A stretch of 64,000 bases of DNA. Source: Marinibacterium sp050389775. Its GTDB lineage: Bacteria > Pseudomonadota > Alphaproteobacteria > Rhodobacterales > Rhodobacteraceae. The DNA is taken from NCBI RefSeq assembly GCF_050389775.1, contig NZ_CP177144.1:2914001-2978000 (forward strand), given 5' to 3'. The notes under the pieces are model-generated. The model saw nothing but the letters and a program-made list of their open reading frames with translations. It was not told the DNA's origin and did not search any database. The position numbers and the translations under genes were made by a program. Positions 25,146-33,603 of this stretch are shown piece by piece (position 1 is the stretch's first letter; each line of letters starts with the position of its first letter).

Positions 25146-25673
25146 TCAGAACGGGATTTCGTCGTCCAGGTCGTTGGAGATCGGGCCACGGCCACCGCCG
25201 CCGCCCGAGGAACCGCCGCCGAACCGGTCGTCGGACGGGCCGCTGTCATAGCCGCCACCGCCGCCGCCATAGGACGAGCCGCCGCTGCCGCCGCCGAAGT
25301 TGCCGCCGCCACCGCCTTCGCCGCGGCCGTCCAGAAGCGTCAGCTCACCGCGGTAGGGGCGCAGCACGACCTCGGTCGAATAGCGGTCCTGGCCGGACTG
25401 GTCCTGCCATTTGCGGGTTTCCAGCTGGCCCTCGATATAGACCTTGCTCCCCTTGCGCAGGTATTGCTCGGCGATCCGGGCCAGGGGCTCCGAGAAGATG
25501 GCCACCGAATGCCATTCCGTCCGCTCGCGCCGTTCGCCGGTGTTGCGGTCCTTCCAGTTCTCGGACGTGGCGATCCGCAGGTTGCAGACCTTGCCACCAT
25601 TCTGGAAGCTGCGCACCTCGGGGTCCCGGCCCAGGTTGCCGACGATGATCACTTTGTTGACTGAACCGGCCAT
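25146..25673 (-). CDS. ssb: Single-stranded DNA-binding protein
   Basis: 175 residues from ATG 25673. The OB fold (residues 1-112) opens SVNKVIIVGNLGRDPEVRSF and carries the WKDRNTGERRERTEWHSV region and the YIEGQLETRKWQDQSG strand. A long glycine/serine-rich linker (about 118-165) precedes the acidic tip DDEIPF, which recruits repair and replication proteins. Typical length for the family. Transcribed alone, divergent from the transglycosylase. No GTTC-N7-GTTC box is visible upstream, so SOS control is not supported. Confidence 0.95.
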   Translation of the reverse strand: MAGSVNKVIIVGNLGRDPEVRSFQNGGKVCNLRIATSENWKDRNTGERRERTEWHSVAIFSEPLARIAEQYLRKGSKVYIEGQLETRKWQDQSGQDRYSTEVVLRPYRGELTLLDGRGEGGGGGNFGGGSGGSSYGGGGGGYDSGPSDDRFGGGSSGGGGGRGPISNDLDDEIPF

Positions 25674-25935
25674 GGCATGTCGTCCTTTCAAGCCTCGGGC
25701 GCGCCGAATCCGGGGCGCGCTGCATTTGGGGCAACTTACACGTCGCCGCCGCGGGTTGGAACCGGATTGCCGTGTCGGAATGCCGGCAGGTGGCGCTTTG
25801 CCCGCGCACTGGCCGCCAAAGCGGGCGGGGGCGGTGTCACGGGGCGATCACGGCCCCGGCAGCCCGTCCAATCCCCATCTGGTGCCACCGGGCAAAATGC
25901 GTATAGTGCCCCGGGCGAACGAGCAGGATGAGACA

Positions 25936-26532
25936 ATGGTGCACAGGGTTTTGCTGGTGGCCGTCCAGGCCGGCGCGCTGGTCATGGCCGGCGGTGCGGG
26001 GCAGGCGGACGAGATCTTCTCGACCAAGTCGCGCAAGGCCATCTTTGAAAACCAGGCCCGGGTGCTGGATTCCCGCGGGGCCTCGCAATACGCCTATTCC
26101 ACCCGCCTGCAGCCCGATACGATCATCTCGGGCAATTCCACCGGCCCGCGGCCCTATACCGGCAGCTATCGCGGCGAATATTACGACCTGGCCATCGCCG
26201 CCGCCCGCAAGCATGGCATCCCCGAGGCGATCTTCCTCAACCTCGTTCAGCAGGAAAGTGCCTGGAATCCCAATGCGGTGTCGCACAAGGGTGCCATCGG
26301 CCTGGCCCAGTTGATGCCCCAGACCGCCAAGCACCTGCGTGTCGATCCCCAGGACCCGGGCCAGAACCTCGACGGGGGCGCGCGTTACCTGGCGCGGCAA
26401 TACCGCAAGTTCGGCACCTGGCAGCTGGCCCTGGCCGCCTACAATGCCGGGCCAAAGGCCGTCAAACAGCACAAGGGTATCCCGCCCTACAAGGAAACGA
26501 TGAATTACGTGCAAAAGATCTGGGGCAGCTGA
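25936..26532 (+). CDS. Lytic transglycosylase (SLT domain)
   Basis: 198 residues from ATG 25936 with AGGA eight bases upstream. Signal peptide: VHRVLLVAVQAGALVMAGGAGQA, cut before DEI. The catalytic SLT domain (about 78-195) shows AIFLNLVQQESAWNPNAVS with the catalytic Glu in QQES, then GAIGLAQLMPQTAKHL, LDGGARYLA and LALAAYNAGPKAV. It cleaves peptidoglycan between MurNAc and GlcNAc in the periplasm. Small transglycosylases of this size are either housekeeping or tied to an export machine; no such machine is nearby. Confidence 0.9.
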   Translation: MVHRVLLVAVQAGALVMAGGAGQADEIFSTKSRKAIFENQARVLDSRGASQYAYSTRLQPDTIISGNSTGPRPYTGSYRGEYYDLAIAAARKHGIPEAIFLNLVQQESAWNPNAVSHKGAIGLAQLMPQTAKHLRVDPQDPGQNLDGGARYLARQYRKFGTWQLALAAYNAGPKAVKQHKGIPPYKETMNYVQKIWGS

Positions 26533-26687
26533 GGTCGGTAGAACCTCGCCTTGCCAAAGGCTTACGTACTTTGCGTCCCACCTGTGTCTCGGCCTGACCG
26601 GGGAAATCCAACTGCCGTTAAGGTTTGCGCAACCCCCTTGCGCTAGCTCTGGCCGCGATCGGTCCTGGGTCCTTGGGGGAATGTCTG

Positions 26688-27554
26688 ATGTCTCGTTTCG
26701 GTAACCGGCTGGGCAGCGTTGCGCTGTCCGTCATCCTGTCCTGTTTTGCCGTCCAGACGGCGGAAACCGCCGAGGTCGCGCCGGACCTCAAGCGCAAGAT
26801 CAACATCGCCGGCAAGCAGCGCATGCTGTCCCAGCGCATGGCCCGGGCCGTCTGTTTCTCGTCGCGCGACGTGATGGCCCGCCAGAATGACGATATCGCC
26901 CGCCTGGCCGAGGCGGCCTTTGACAGCGCGCTCGACGGGCTGCGCAATGGCGATGGTGATCTGGGCATCCGGCGCGAGGCCAATGCCGCCGTCCTGGCCG
27001 AGCTGGATCGCGTTGATGCGCTCTGGCCCGATTACATGGTCGCCCTGCAGGCCGTGGCCGATGATCCGTCGCGGCTGGGCGAGGTGGCCGTGCGCTCGCT
27101 CGACATCCTGACCGCTGCCAATGACGTTGTGCTGGCGCTCGAAGCGTCGGCCATTGGCTCGACCGTGTCCGAAGAGCTGGCCCGTATGATCAACATCGCC
27201 GGGCGTCAGCGCATGCTGACCCAACGCGCCGCCAAGGAATATTGCCTGATCGCCGCCGGCATCGACGTGCCCGCGCAGCGCGCGGCGCTGGCCCGCACCG
27301 TTGCGCTGTTCGACCAGTCCCTGAACGGCTTGCTTGAGGGTGACGACGACATGGGCCTGCTGGCCGCGCCGGACGAGATCATCCAGCTGCAACTGGAATA
27401 TGTCCGTGACCTCTGGATGCCGGTGCGCAGTCAGCTGCAACGGGTGATCGACGGGTTGCCGGTCAATGACATCGGCCTGCAGACCGTGGCGGCCAATATC
27501 GACAGCGTGCTCAAGGCCGCGGACGAGGCTGTCTGGCTCTACGAAAACATCTGA
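26688..27554 (+). CDS. Exported protein with two PilJ/NarX-type sensor domains
   Basis: 288 residues. Signal peptide RLGSVALSVILSCFAVQTAETA. The mature protein has two copies of the helical module found at the N-terminus of PilJ and NarX sensors: INIAGKQRMLSQRMARAVCF (residues about 40-60) and INIAGRQRMLTQRAAKEYCL (about 168-187). Each is followed by a helical stretch of about 110 residues. No transmembrane segment and no HAMP, kinase or methyl-accepting domain follows, so it is a soluble periplasmic protein. It might be the ligand-binding partner of a sensor encoded elsewhere. Start chosen at ATG 26688 for the signal peptide. Confidence 0.82.
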   Translation: MSRFGNRLGSVALSVILSCFAVQTAETAEVAPDLKRKINIAGKQRMLSQRMARAVCFSSRDVMARQNDDIARLAEAAFDSALDGLRNGDGDLGIRREANAAVLAELDRVDALWPDYMVALQAVADDPSRLGEVAVRSLDILTAANDVVLALEASAIGSTVSEELARMINIAGRQRMLTQRAAKEYCLIAAGIDVPAQRAALARTVALFDQSLNGLLEGDDDMGLLAAPDEIIQLQLEYVRDLWMPVRSQLQRVIDGLPVNDIGLQTVAANIDSVLKAADEAVWLYENI

Positions 27555-27648
27555 ACGGCTCCGGGCCGGGTGGCCTGGGCGGCTTGACATCATCCGCTTG
27601 CCGGCGTCCCCTTGGCGCGGGGCGATCCCGCCCCGGATAAATGTTCCG

Positions 27649-28224
27649 ATGATGCCTCAGCCCATCCTGTCCCCCCGGCCCATGCCCGATTTCGGCCGCC
27701 GTCTGCGGCGGCTGCGCCGGGCGCTTGGGGTCAAGCAGGCCGCGCTGGCCGATCTGGCCGGGGTCGACCAGGCCACGGTGTCGCGCTGGGAAAGCGGCAG
27801 CATCAGACCCGAGGCGGCCCGCCAACAGGCGGTGTTGGACCTGTTGCGCGGCGAGCGGGCCGATGACGGCGCCCTGCGCCGGCTGGTCGAAGGCTCGGGC
27901 GAGGCGCTGCACCTGGTCGACGAGGCCAGCCATGTCTGCCTGGCCTGTTCGCGGGCGCGGGCCGCGGAATGGCAGGTTGGCCAGCGCAGCATGCTGGGCC
28001 AGTCGCTCTGGCCCTTTGCCACCGACGAGATCCGCGCCGCCGAGGCGGAACTGGCCGAAACCGGCTGGTGGGATCTGCAGGCCCCGGCGCCCCGGGTCTT
28101 TCTGACCTCGGCCGCCCGGCATGACCGGCTGCACATCCGCGCCGGGCCGATCACATGGGAGCGGCTCTACCTGGCCGATGGCACGCCGGTGCGGCTGGTG
28201 AGCGGGGCGCGTCTTTTGGGATGA
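27649..28224 (+). CDS. XRE family helix-turn-helix regulator with C-terminal sensor-like domain
   Basis: 191 residues from ATG 27649 (ATG 27652 and 27682 are alternatives). The HTH covers about 13-58: FGRRLRRLRRALGVKQAALA then DQATVSRWESGSIRPE. The second half (about 75-190) begins LHLVDEASHVCLACSRARA and may be a PAS-like fold, since ligand-sensing PAS regions start similarly, but this is weak. It follows the sensor-like gene by 94 bp in the same direction and precedes an MFS permease, which it may control. Confidence 0.78.
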   Translation: MMPQPILSPRPMPDFGRRLRRLRRALGVKQAALADLAGVDQATVSRWESGSIRPEAARQQAVLDLLRGERADDGALRRLVEGSGEALHLVDEASHVCLACSRARAAEWQVGQRSMLGQSLWPFATDEIRAAEAELAETGWWDLQAPAPRVFLTSAARHDRLHIRAGPITWERLYLADGTPVRLVSGARLLG

Positions 28225-28369
28225 GTGCTTTGGTGGTGTGGTCTGTTTGATTAGGATTGGCCTTTAAGATACTGAATAAAAATGATTTACTTCCAACGTA
28301 GACTGTCGAGGAAGCGCCGCGCATGAAATATGCGTGGCCCCCGGCGCGCTGGTGGGCTAGGTCCGCCGC

Positions 28370-29566
28370 ATGTCCCGTATTCCGTCGCTGACCTGTCCCG
28401 CGCCCGTGCTCGTCCTGCTCTTGTGGGCCGCCGGTTTGGGCGCGGCCGGGCAATTTGCCAAGATCGCCGTGCCCTTTGCCGAGTTTGCCGCGCTCTACCC
28501 GGATGCGGGGGCGCGGATCGGCTGGTTGTTGACGGTCATCAGCCTGATCGGCGCGGTATTCGGTGCGCTGGCCGGCGCGGTGGTCAGCCGCATGGGGCTG
28601 GCGCGCATGTTGCTGGGCGGGCTGGTGATCGGCGGGGTGATCTCGCTCTGGCAGGCCAGCCTGCCGGGTTTTCCGCTGTTCCTGGTCAGCCGCGTGTTCG
28701 AAGGCGCGTCGCACCTGGCCATTGTCGTCGCCGCACCCACACTGATCGCCGAGATCGCCCCCGACCGCTATCGCGGGGCGGCCATGGCGCTTTGGAGCAC
28801 CTTCTTCGGGGTGACTTTTGCCGGCGTCGCGCTGTTCGGACTGCCTTTGGTCGCACAGGCGGGGCCGGAGGCCTTGTTCGGTCTGCACGGGATGTTCCTG
28901 CTGGTCATGGCAGCAGTCCTGGCCCTTGGCCTGCGTGGCCGCGACACCGGTGCGCGGCGTGTGGGTGACGGCGCGCCGGCCGGGTCGGTCGTGGGCCGGA
29001 TGATCGCCGCCTGCCGGTCGCCTTTCATCGCCGCGCCGGGGCTGGGCTGGCTGTTCTACACGCTGACATTCGTGTCCTTGCTGGCCGTCCTGCCCGAGCG
29101 GCTGGACCCGGCGCTGCGGGCCCAGGTGACGGCCGCCATGCCCCTGACCGGCACGGCGGTGGCGCTGATCTGCGTGCCGGTCCTGATGCGCTGGCGGCCG
29201 GCCAGCCGGTTGATGCCGCTGGGCTTTGCCGGCGCGGCGCTGGTGGCGGGCGTGTCGGGGGTGGCTGGGCTGATGGGGCTGGCGCTGGCCTGTGTCGGGC
29301 TTTTTGCATGTTTGGGCGTGGTACAGGGCGCGGGCTTTGCCGCGGTGCCCGAGCTGAACCTGTCGGCCGATGACCGGGCGATGGGCTATGGGCTGATGGC
29401 GCAGACGGGCAACCTGGGCAATCTGCTGGGCACACCGGTGTTGCTGGCGTTGCTCGACCTGGGCGATGTGCCGGTCATGATGGGCGCTGTGGCGGCGACC
29501 TATGCCCTGGCCGTCGGCGCCCTGGCTCTGCTGGCCGCCCGTCGCCGCCGGCAGATGGGTTTGTAA
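28370..29566 (+). CDS. MFS transporter
   Basis: 398 residues, 12 predicted membrane helices. The MFS signature between helices 2 and 3 reads GAVVSRMGLARMLLGG (residues about 68-84), and the helix 4-5 region has RVFEGASHLAIVVAAPTLIAE. Substrate unknown; the sequence is of the general drug/metabolite CynX/YbfB-like style. It is preceded by a 145-bp AT-richer gap likely to hold its promoter. The stop codon sits inside a palindromic repeat, so the last residues (RQMGL) are encoded by the repeat. Confidence 0.87.
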   Translation: MSRIPSLTCPAPVLVLLLWAAGLGAAGQFAKIAVPFAEFAALYPDAGARIGWLLTVISLIGAVFGALAGAVVSRMGLARMLLGGLVIGGVISLWQASLPGFPLFLVSRVFEGASHLAIVVAAPTLIAEIAPDRYRGAAMALWSTFFGVTFAGVALFGLPLVAQAGPEALFGLHGMFLLVMAAVLALGLRGRDTGARRVGDGAPAGSVVGRMIAACRSPFIAAPGLGWLFYTLTFVSLLAVLPERLDPALRAQVTAAMPLTGTAVALICVPVLMRWRPASRLMPLGFAGAALVAGVSGVAGLMGLALACVGLFACLGVVQGAGFAAVPELNLSADDRAMGYGLMAQTGNLGNLLGTPVLLALLDLGDVPVMMGAVAATYALAVGALALLAARRRRQMGL

Positions 29567-29621
29567 CCCATCCTACGTGGTCCCGCACCGGCCCTTCGTA
29601 GGGTGGGTGCTTGCACCCACC
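29554..29621. repeat. Inverted pair of REP-like palindromes overlapping the MFS stop codon
   Basis: 29554-29577 is GATGGGTT, TGT, AACCCATC, CTACG on the plus strand, a unit in reverse orientation whose loop contains the TAA stop (29564-29566). 29597-29621 is the direct unit CGTAGGGTGGGTGC then TTGCACCCACC. Same facing-pair design as at 623-683 and 5378-5431. The rest of the gap up to 29706 is AT-richer and holds no gene. Confidence 0.85.
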
Positions 29622-29706
29622 GTCCCCATAATGACTCGCTGTATAGGATTAATAAGACCCGTCAAGTCGTTGAATTAAAATGGATCAAGTCAACCCTTCG
29701 CCGGCC

Positions 29707-31800
29707 TCACTCCGCCGGAACTTTGATCACCGGCTGCATCGCATCCAGCACCTGTCGGTCCAGGTGGCACTTGATCTGGTGCCCGCCGTCCAGCGTCCTC
29801 AGCGGCGGCACTTCGGTTTCGCACAAACCGCCGGCCACGCGGTCCTTCCACCGGCAGCGTGTCTGGAACGGGCAGCCCGGCGGCGGATCCATGGCCGAAG
29901 GGATGTCTCCGTCCAGCACGATCCGTTCCTTCTCGACGCTGGTGTCGGCGATCGGCACCGCTGATAGCAGGGCCTCGGTATAGGGATGATAGGGCGGCGC
30001 AAAGACCTGGTCGGTCGCGCCCATCTCGACCACGTGACCCAGGTACATGACCATGACCCGATCGGCCAGGTACCGCACGATCGACAGGTCGTGGCTGATG
30101 AACAGCAGAGTGGTCTTTTCCTCGCGCTGGATCTCCATCAGCAGGTCCGTCACCGCCGCCTGGACCGAGACGTCCAGCGCCGAGACCGGCTCGTCGGCCA
30201 CGACGACCTTTGCTCCGCCGGCAAAGGCCCGGGCAATGCCCACCCGCTGTTTCTGCCCGCCCGACAGCTGGCGGGGCATCCTGTCGGCAAAGGCCCGGGG
30301 CAGTTTCACCAGGTCCAGCAGGTGGTACATGCGTTCGCGCCGCTCGGCATCGTCGCGCCCGATGCGAAAGATCTCAAGCGCCCGGATGATCTGGCGGCCG
30401 ACGCTCATCGACGGGTTCAGCGTGTCGAACGGATTCTGGAACACCATCTGCACCGAACTCACCGTGTCGGTCTTGCGCATCTCGATGGGCAGGTCCTGGA
30501 TGTCCTGGTCATAGAGCATGATCTGCCCGTCGGTTGCCGTTTCCAGCCCCATCAGCACCTTGGCAAAGGTCGATTTCCCGCAGCCCGACTCGCCGACGAT
30601 GGCCAGCGTTTCGGACTCGCGTGCCTCGAAGCTGATCGCCTCGTTGGCCTTGACGACCCGCGTCGCGCCCGACCCGCCGAACAGCGCGTTGGCCGCGACC
30701 TCGTAGTATTTCTTGAGCGCCTCGACCTTGAGCACCACCTTGCCCGGCTCGGTGGCCGCGACAGCCTCGGTCGTGGCGATGGGCGCGGTCCAGTCGATCT
30801 CGTCAAAGCGCAGGCAGCGCGTGGCATGGCGGTCATCGCCGGCCACCCCGGCCATCTCCACCGGCCCGGCATCACAGCGCCCGGCCTGGAAATAGTCGCA
30901 GCGCGGGCCAAAGTTGCAGCCCGGCGGGCGTTCATGGGGCAGGGGGAAATTGCCCGGGATGGCCTTGAGCGGCCGGGCGGTCTTGTCCGCGCCGGGCAGC
31001 GGGATCGAGCGGAAAAGGGCCTGGGTATAGGGGTGGCGCATGCGCTCGAAGACATTGCCGATCGACCCGGTTTCCACGGCCTCACCGGAATACATCACGC
31101 AGAGCCGGTCGCAGGTGTCCAGCACCAGGCCCAGGTTGTGGCTGATGAACAGCATCGAAGTGCCGTATTTGCGCCCCAGCTCCTTGACCAGGTCGACCAC
31201 CGCGGCCTCGACGGTCACGTCCAGCGCCGTGGTTGGCTCGTCGAGGATGAGCAGCGCGGGTTCCGACATCAGGGCCATGGCAATGACGATGCGCTGTTGC
31301 TGGCCGCCGGACAGCTGGTGCGGAAAGCTGTCGAGGATGCGCGCCGGGTCGGGCAGCTTGACATCCGTCACCAGTTGCAGCGCCCGTTCGCGGGCCTGGG
31401 CGGCCGACAGGCCCTGGTGGATCATCGGGACTTCCATCAGCTGGCGGCCGATCTTCATCGCCGGGTTCAGGCTGGCCATCGGCTCCTGGTAGATCATGGC
31501 GATTTCCGAGCCGCGGATGTCGCGCAGTTCCTTGGCGCTCATCTCGGCCAGGTCGCGGCCCTTGAAGCGGATCTTGCCCCCGACGATGCGCCCGTTGCGG
31601 CCGAGATCCTGCATCACGCCCAGCGCCACGGTGGATTTCCCGCAGCCCGACTCGCCGACCAGCCCGACCGCCTCGCCGGGCATGACGCTGACGGAAAAGT
31701 CCATCACCGCCGGGATCTCGCGCGCCCGGGTGAAGAAGGAAATCGACAGGTTCTCGATCTCGAGGATCGGTCCGTTTGAGGCACCGTGATCCGATGTCAT
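29707..31800 (-). CDS. Peptide-type ABC transporter, duplicated ATP-binding protein (DppD-DppF fusion)
   Basis: 697 residues from ATG 31800 with AGGAAGGA upstream. Two complete nucleotide-binding domains: Walker A GESGCGKSTVALGVM near residue 43 and GESGCGKSTFAKVLM near 408, signatures LSGGQQQRIVIAMAL and LSGGQKQRVGIARAF, and Walker B regions LLILDEPTTALD and VVVADEPVSALD. After each lies the oligopeptide/dipeptide C-terminal Cys cluster (GCNFGPRCDYFQAGRC and GCPFQTRCRWKD). It powers the two permeases upstream in the operon. One low-GC gene separates it from them. Substrate: peptides or related small molecules, not determinable. Confidence 0.92.
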   Translation of the reverse strand: MTSDHGASNGPILEIENLSISFFTRAREIPAVMDFSVSVMPGEAVGLVGESGCGKSTVALGVMQDLGRNGRIVGGKIRFKGRDLAEMSAKELRDIRGSEIAMIYQEPMASLNPAMKIGRQLMEVPMIHQGLSAAQARERALQLVTDVKLPDPARILDSFPHQLSGGQQQRIVIAMALMSEPALLILDEPTTALDVTVEAAVVDLVKELGRKYGTSMLFISHNLGLVLDTCDRLCVMYSGEAVETGSIGNVFERMRHPYTQALFRSIPLPGADKTARPLKAIPGNFPLPHERPPGCNFGPRCDYFQAGRCDAGPVEMAGVAGDDRHATRCLRFDEIDWTAPIATTEAVAATEPGKVVLKVEALKKYYEVAANALFGGSGATRVVKANEAISFEARESETLAIVGESGCGKSTFAKVLMGLETATDGQIMLYDQDIQDLPIEMRKTDTVSSVQMVFQNPFDTLNPSMSVGRQIIRALEIFRIGRDDAERRERMYHLLDLVKLPRAFADRMPRQLSGGQKQRVGIARAFAGGAKVVVADEPVSALDVSVQAAVTDLLMEIQREEKTTLLFISHDLSIVRYLADRVMVMYLGHVVEMGATDQVFAPPYHPYTEALLSAVPIADTSVEKERIVLDGDIPSAMDPPPGCPFQTRCRWKDRVAGGLCETEVPPLRTLDGGHQIKCHLDRQVLDAMQPVIKVPAE

Positions 31801-31807
31801 GGATTGT

Positions 31808-32404
31808 TTATCCTTCCTGTTCGGGATGCCACACCGGGAAACGATCGCAAAAGCTGAGTGCTCCATGATAGCCGTAAGTCGTCAGGAACTCCTGGATGGC
31901 AGGCTTGAACTTTGGCTGAGCCATCTTCGCGATGTAGTAGTCGACCGGATGCCGGAGGTCCTGAAGAGTTGTCAAATCGACCGAGATAAAATGCTCGAAG
32001 CGTTCGAGGAAACCAAGAAACTCGTCGAAAGCATCGCGGATGAAGACTTCATTTTCATCAAAGACGAGCGTCTTTGAGTCTAGTTCCTGCGGATGGACCA
32101 GTTGAGTGCGCAGGGCCAGAGCGACATCGGCATCTGAAAAACCACCATACTCTTTTCCATTGTAGGTATATTCCCGCCGTTCCCAATCCAGCATGGTGAG
32201 AGCGAAACGGGCGGGTTCGGCGGCAAGCAATTCGTCAGAAAGCTGCTTCGCGGCTTGAGCTTGCCTCCAACGATAGTCACGGTCGGATTGCTCTCGGGCA
32301 CGCCGCAGATCTTGAAGAGCGCGCACCGCCGCGAATGCCCCGAAAGCGACACCGGCCAACGCGGCGAAAGCACTGATGAGATTCAATGTCTCTTCCGGCA
32401 TCAC
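31808..32404 (-). CDS. Orphan membrane-anchored protein of low GC content inside the ABC operon
   Basis: 198 residues starting GTG 32404 or ATG 32401. One N-terminal membrane span (LISAFAALAGVAFGAFAAV, residues 9-27), then a basic coiled-coil-like stretch and a soluble domain rich in aromatic and acidic residues (YTYNGKEYGGFSDADVALAL near 80). No known domain recognised; the layout (short anchor, helical neck, all-alpha region with a DExF core) resembles proteins annotated DUF4760. It is spaced 1-2 bp after the permease stop and ends 7 bp before the ATPase start, so it fits the operon exactly, yet its GC content is clearly lower than its neighbours. This suggests acquisition. Confidence 0.75.
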   Translation of the reverse strand: MMPEETLNLISAFAALAGVAFGAFAAVRALQDLRRAREQSDRDYRWRQAQAAKQLSDELLAAEPARFALTMLDWERREYTYNGKEYGGFSDADVALALRTQLVHPQELDSKTLVFDENEVFIRDAFDEFLGFLERFEHFISVDLTTLQDLRHPVDYYIAKMAQPKFKPAIQEFLTTYGYHGALSFCDRFPVWHPEQEG

Positions 32405-32405
32405 C

Positions 32406-33593
32406 TCAATCCCGCAGGCTTTCTTCGCGCAGCCCGTCCGCCAGCAGGTTCAGCCCCAGCACCAGCGACAGCAGCGCAAAGGCAGGCGGCAGGGCGGGAT
32501 GCAGGTAGATCGACAAGAGCTTGCGCCCCTCGTTGATCGTCGAACCCCAGTCGGGGCTTTCCGGGGGCAGGCCCAGGCCAAAGAAACCCAGGGTGCCCAG
32601 CAGGATCGTCGTATAGCCGATGCGCAGGCAGAAATCGACGATCAGCGGGCCGCGGGCATTGGGCAGGATTTCCCAGAGCATGATGTACCACGGGCCTTCG
32701 CCCCGGGTCTGGGCGGCGGCGACGTAGTCGCGGGTCTTGATGTCCATCGCCAGCCCCCGGACGATGCGGAACACCGTCGGCGCGTTGACGAAGACCACCG
32801 AGACAAAGACCACCAGGATACCGCCCGGCACGTCGAAGAAATCCAGCGGCCAGAAATCGATCCGGCTGCCGGAGGCATTGACCAGCGACATGTAGCCCAG
32901 GAACAGCGGCACCAGCACCAGCGCCAGGAGCGTCGCGTTGCGCCGGGGCTGGGCCTTGTGGCGCGACGAGATCAGCACGCCGAAGAAGACCAGCGGAAAG
33001 ACAAAGAGCACGACGGCCATGTATTGCGGCACGCCTGTAGCCACGATCTCGGGGGTGACCAGCAGGTAGAACAGCAAGATGACCGGGAAGGCCAGGATCA
33101 GGTTGGCCAGGAAGGACAGCACGGTATCGAGCCGGCCGCCGTAATAGCCCGCGGGCAGGCCCAGGGTGATGCCGACCATGAAGGCAAACAGCGTGGCCAG
33201 AGGCGCGATCTGCACGACGATCCAGGCGCCCTTGACCATGCGCGAGAACACGTCGCGGGCCAGGTTGTCGCCGCCCAGCAGGTACCAGGCATATTGGCCG
33301 TCCTCGGGCGAGGGCAGCGGCGTGCCCGGGACCTTGTTCTTCATGCCCGACAGCTGGGCCAGCGGGTCATGGGTGACGATCAGCTCGAAGGCTCCGAAGA
33401 GCCCGGTGAAGACCCAGAACATGACCAGGCCAAAGCCGATCATGCCGATGGTGCTGTCGAAGAGCTTGCCGTACAGGCCCAGGTGCCGCTTGAAACGGAT
33501 CGACAGGCCGAACAGGGCCAGAAGGGCGATCCAGACCGGCAGGAACCGGCCCAGGATGCGCAGGATGATGTCCAGGGTGCTCAGGGGATCCAT
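32406..33593 (-). CDS. Peptide-type ABC transporter permease (DppC/OppC-like)
   Basis: 395 residues from ATG 33593. About six membrane helices with an extra N-terminal segment and an insertion between them (around residues 190-260), so it is longer than the usual 300 residues. The family loop near residue 310 (DYVAAAQTRGEGPWYIMLWEILPNA, region) is the coupling helix with the EAA-like Ala-Gly motif, and GLGLPPESPDWGSTINEGR near 355 is the OppC C-terminal hallmark. Second permease of the operon, 10 bp after the first. Confidence 0.9.
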   Translation of the reverse strand: MDPLSTLDIILRILGRFLPVWIALLALFGLSIRFKRHLGLYGKLFDSTIGMIGFGLVMFWVFTGLFGAFELIVTHDPLAQLSGMKNKVPGTPLPSPEDGQYAWYLLGGDNLARDVFSRMVKGAWIVVQIAPLATLFAFMVGITLGLPAGYYGGRLDTVLSFLANLILAFPVILLFYLLVTPEIVATGVPQYMAVVLFVFPLVFFGVLISSRHKAQPRRNATLLALVLVPLFLGYMSLVNASGSRIDFWPLDFFDVPGGILVVFVSVVFVNAPTVFRIVRGLAMDIKTRDYVAAAQTRGEGPWYIMLWEILPNARGPLIVDFCLRIGYTTILLGTLGFFGLGLPPESPDWGSTINEGRKLLSIYLHPALPPAFALLSLVLGLNLLADGLREESLRD

Positions 33594-33603
33594 CGGCGCC
33601 TCC

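Noticed and set aside
31799..32077. Plus-strand ORF of 92 codons opposite the low-GC orphan gene
   Set aside because: It is looked at because GC bias is weaker here, but the minus-strand frame is longer, fits the operon spacing exactly and has a membrane anchor; this is probably its shadow.
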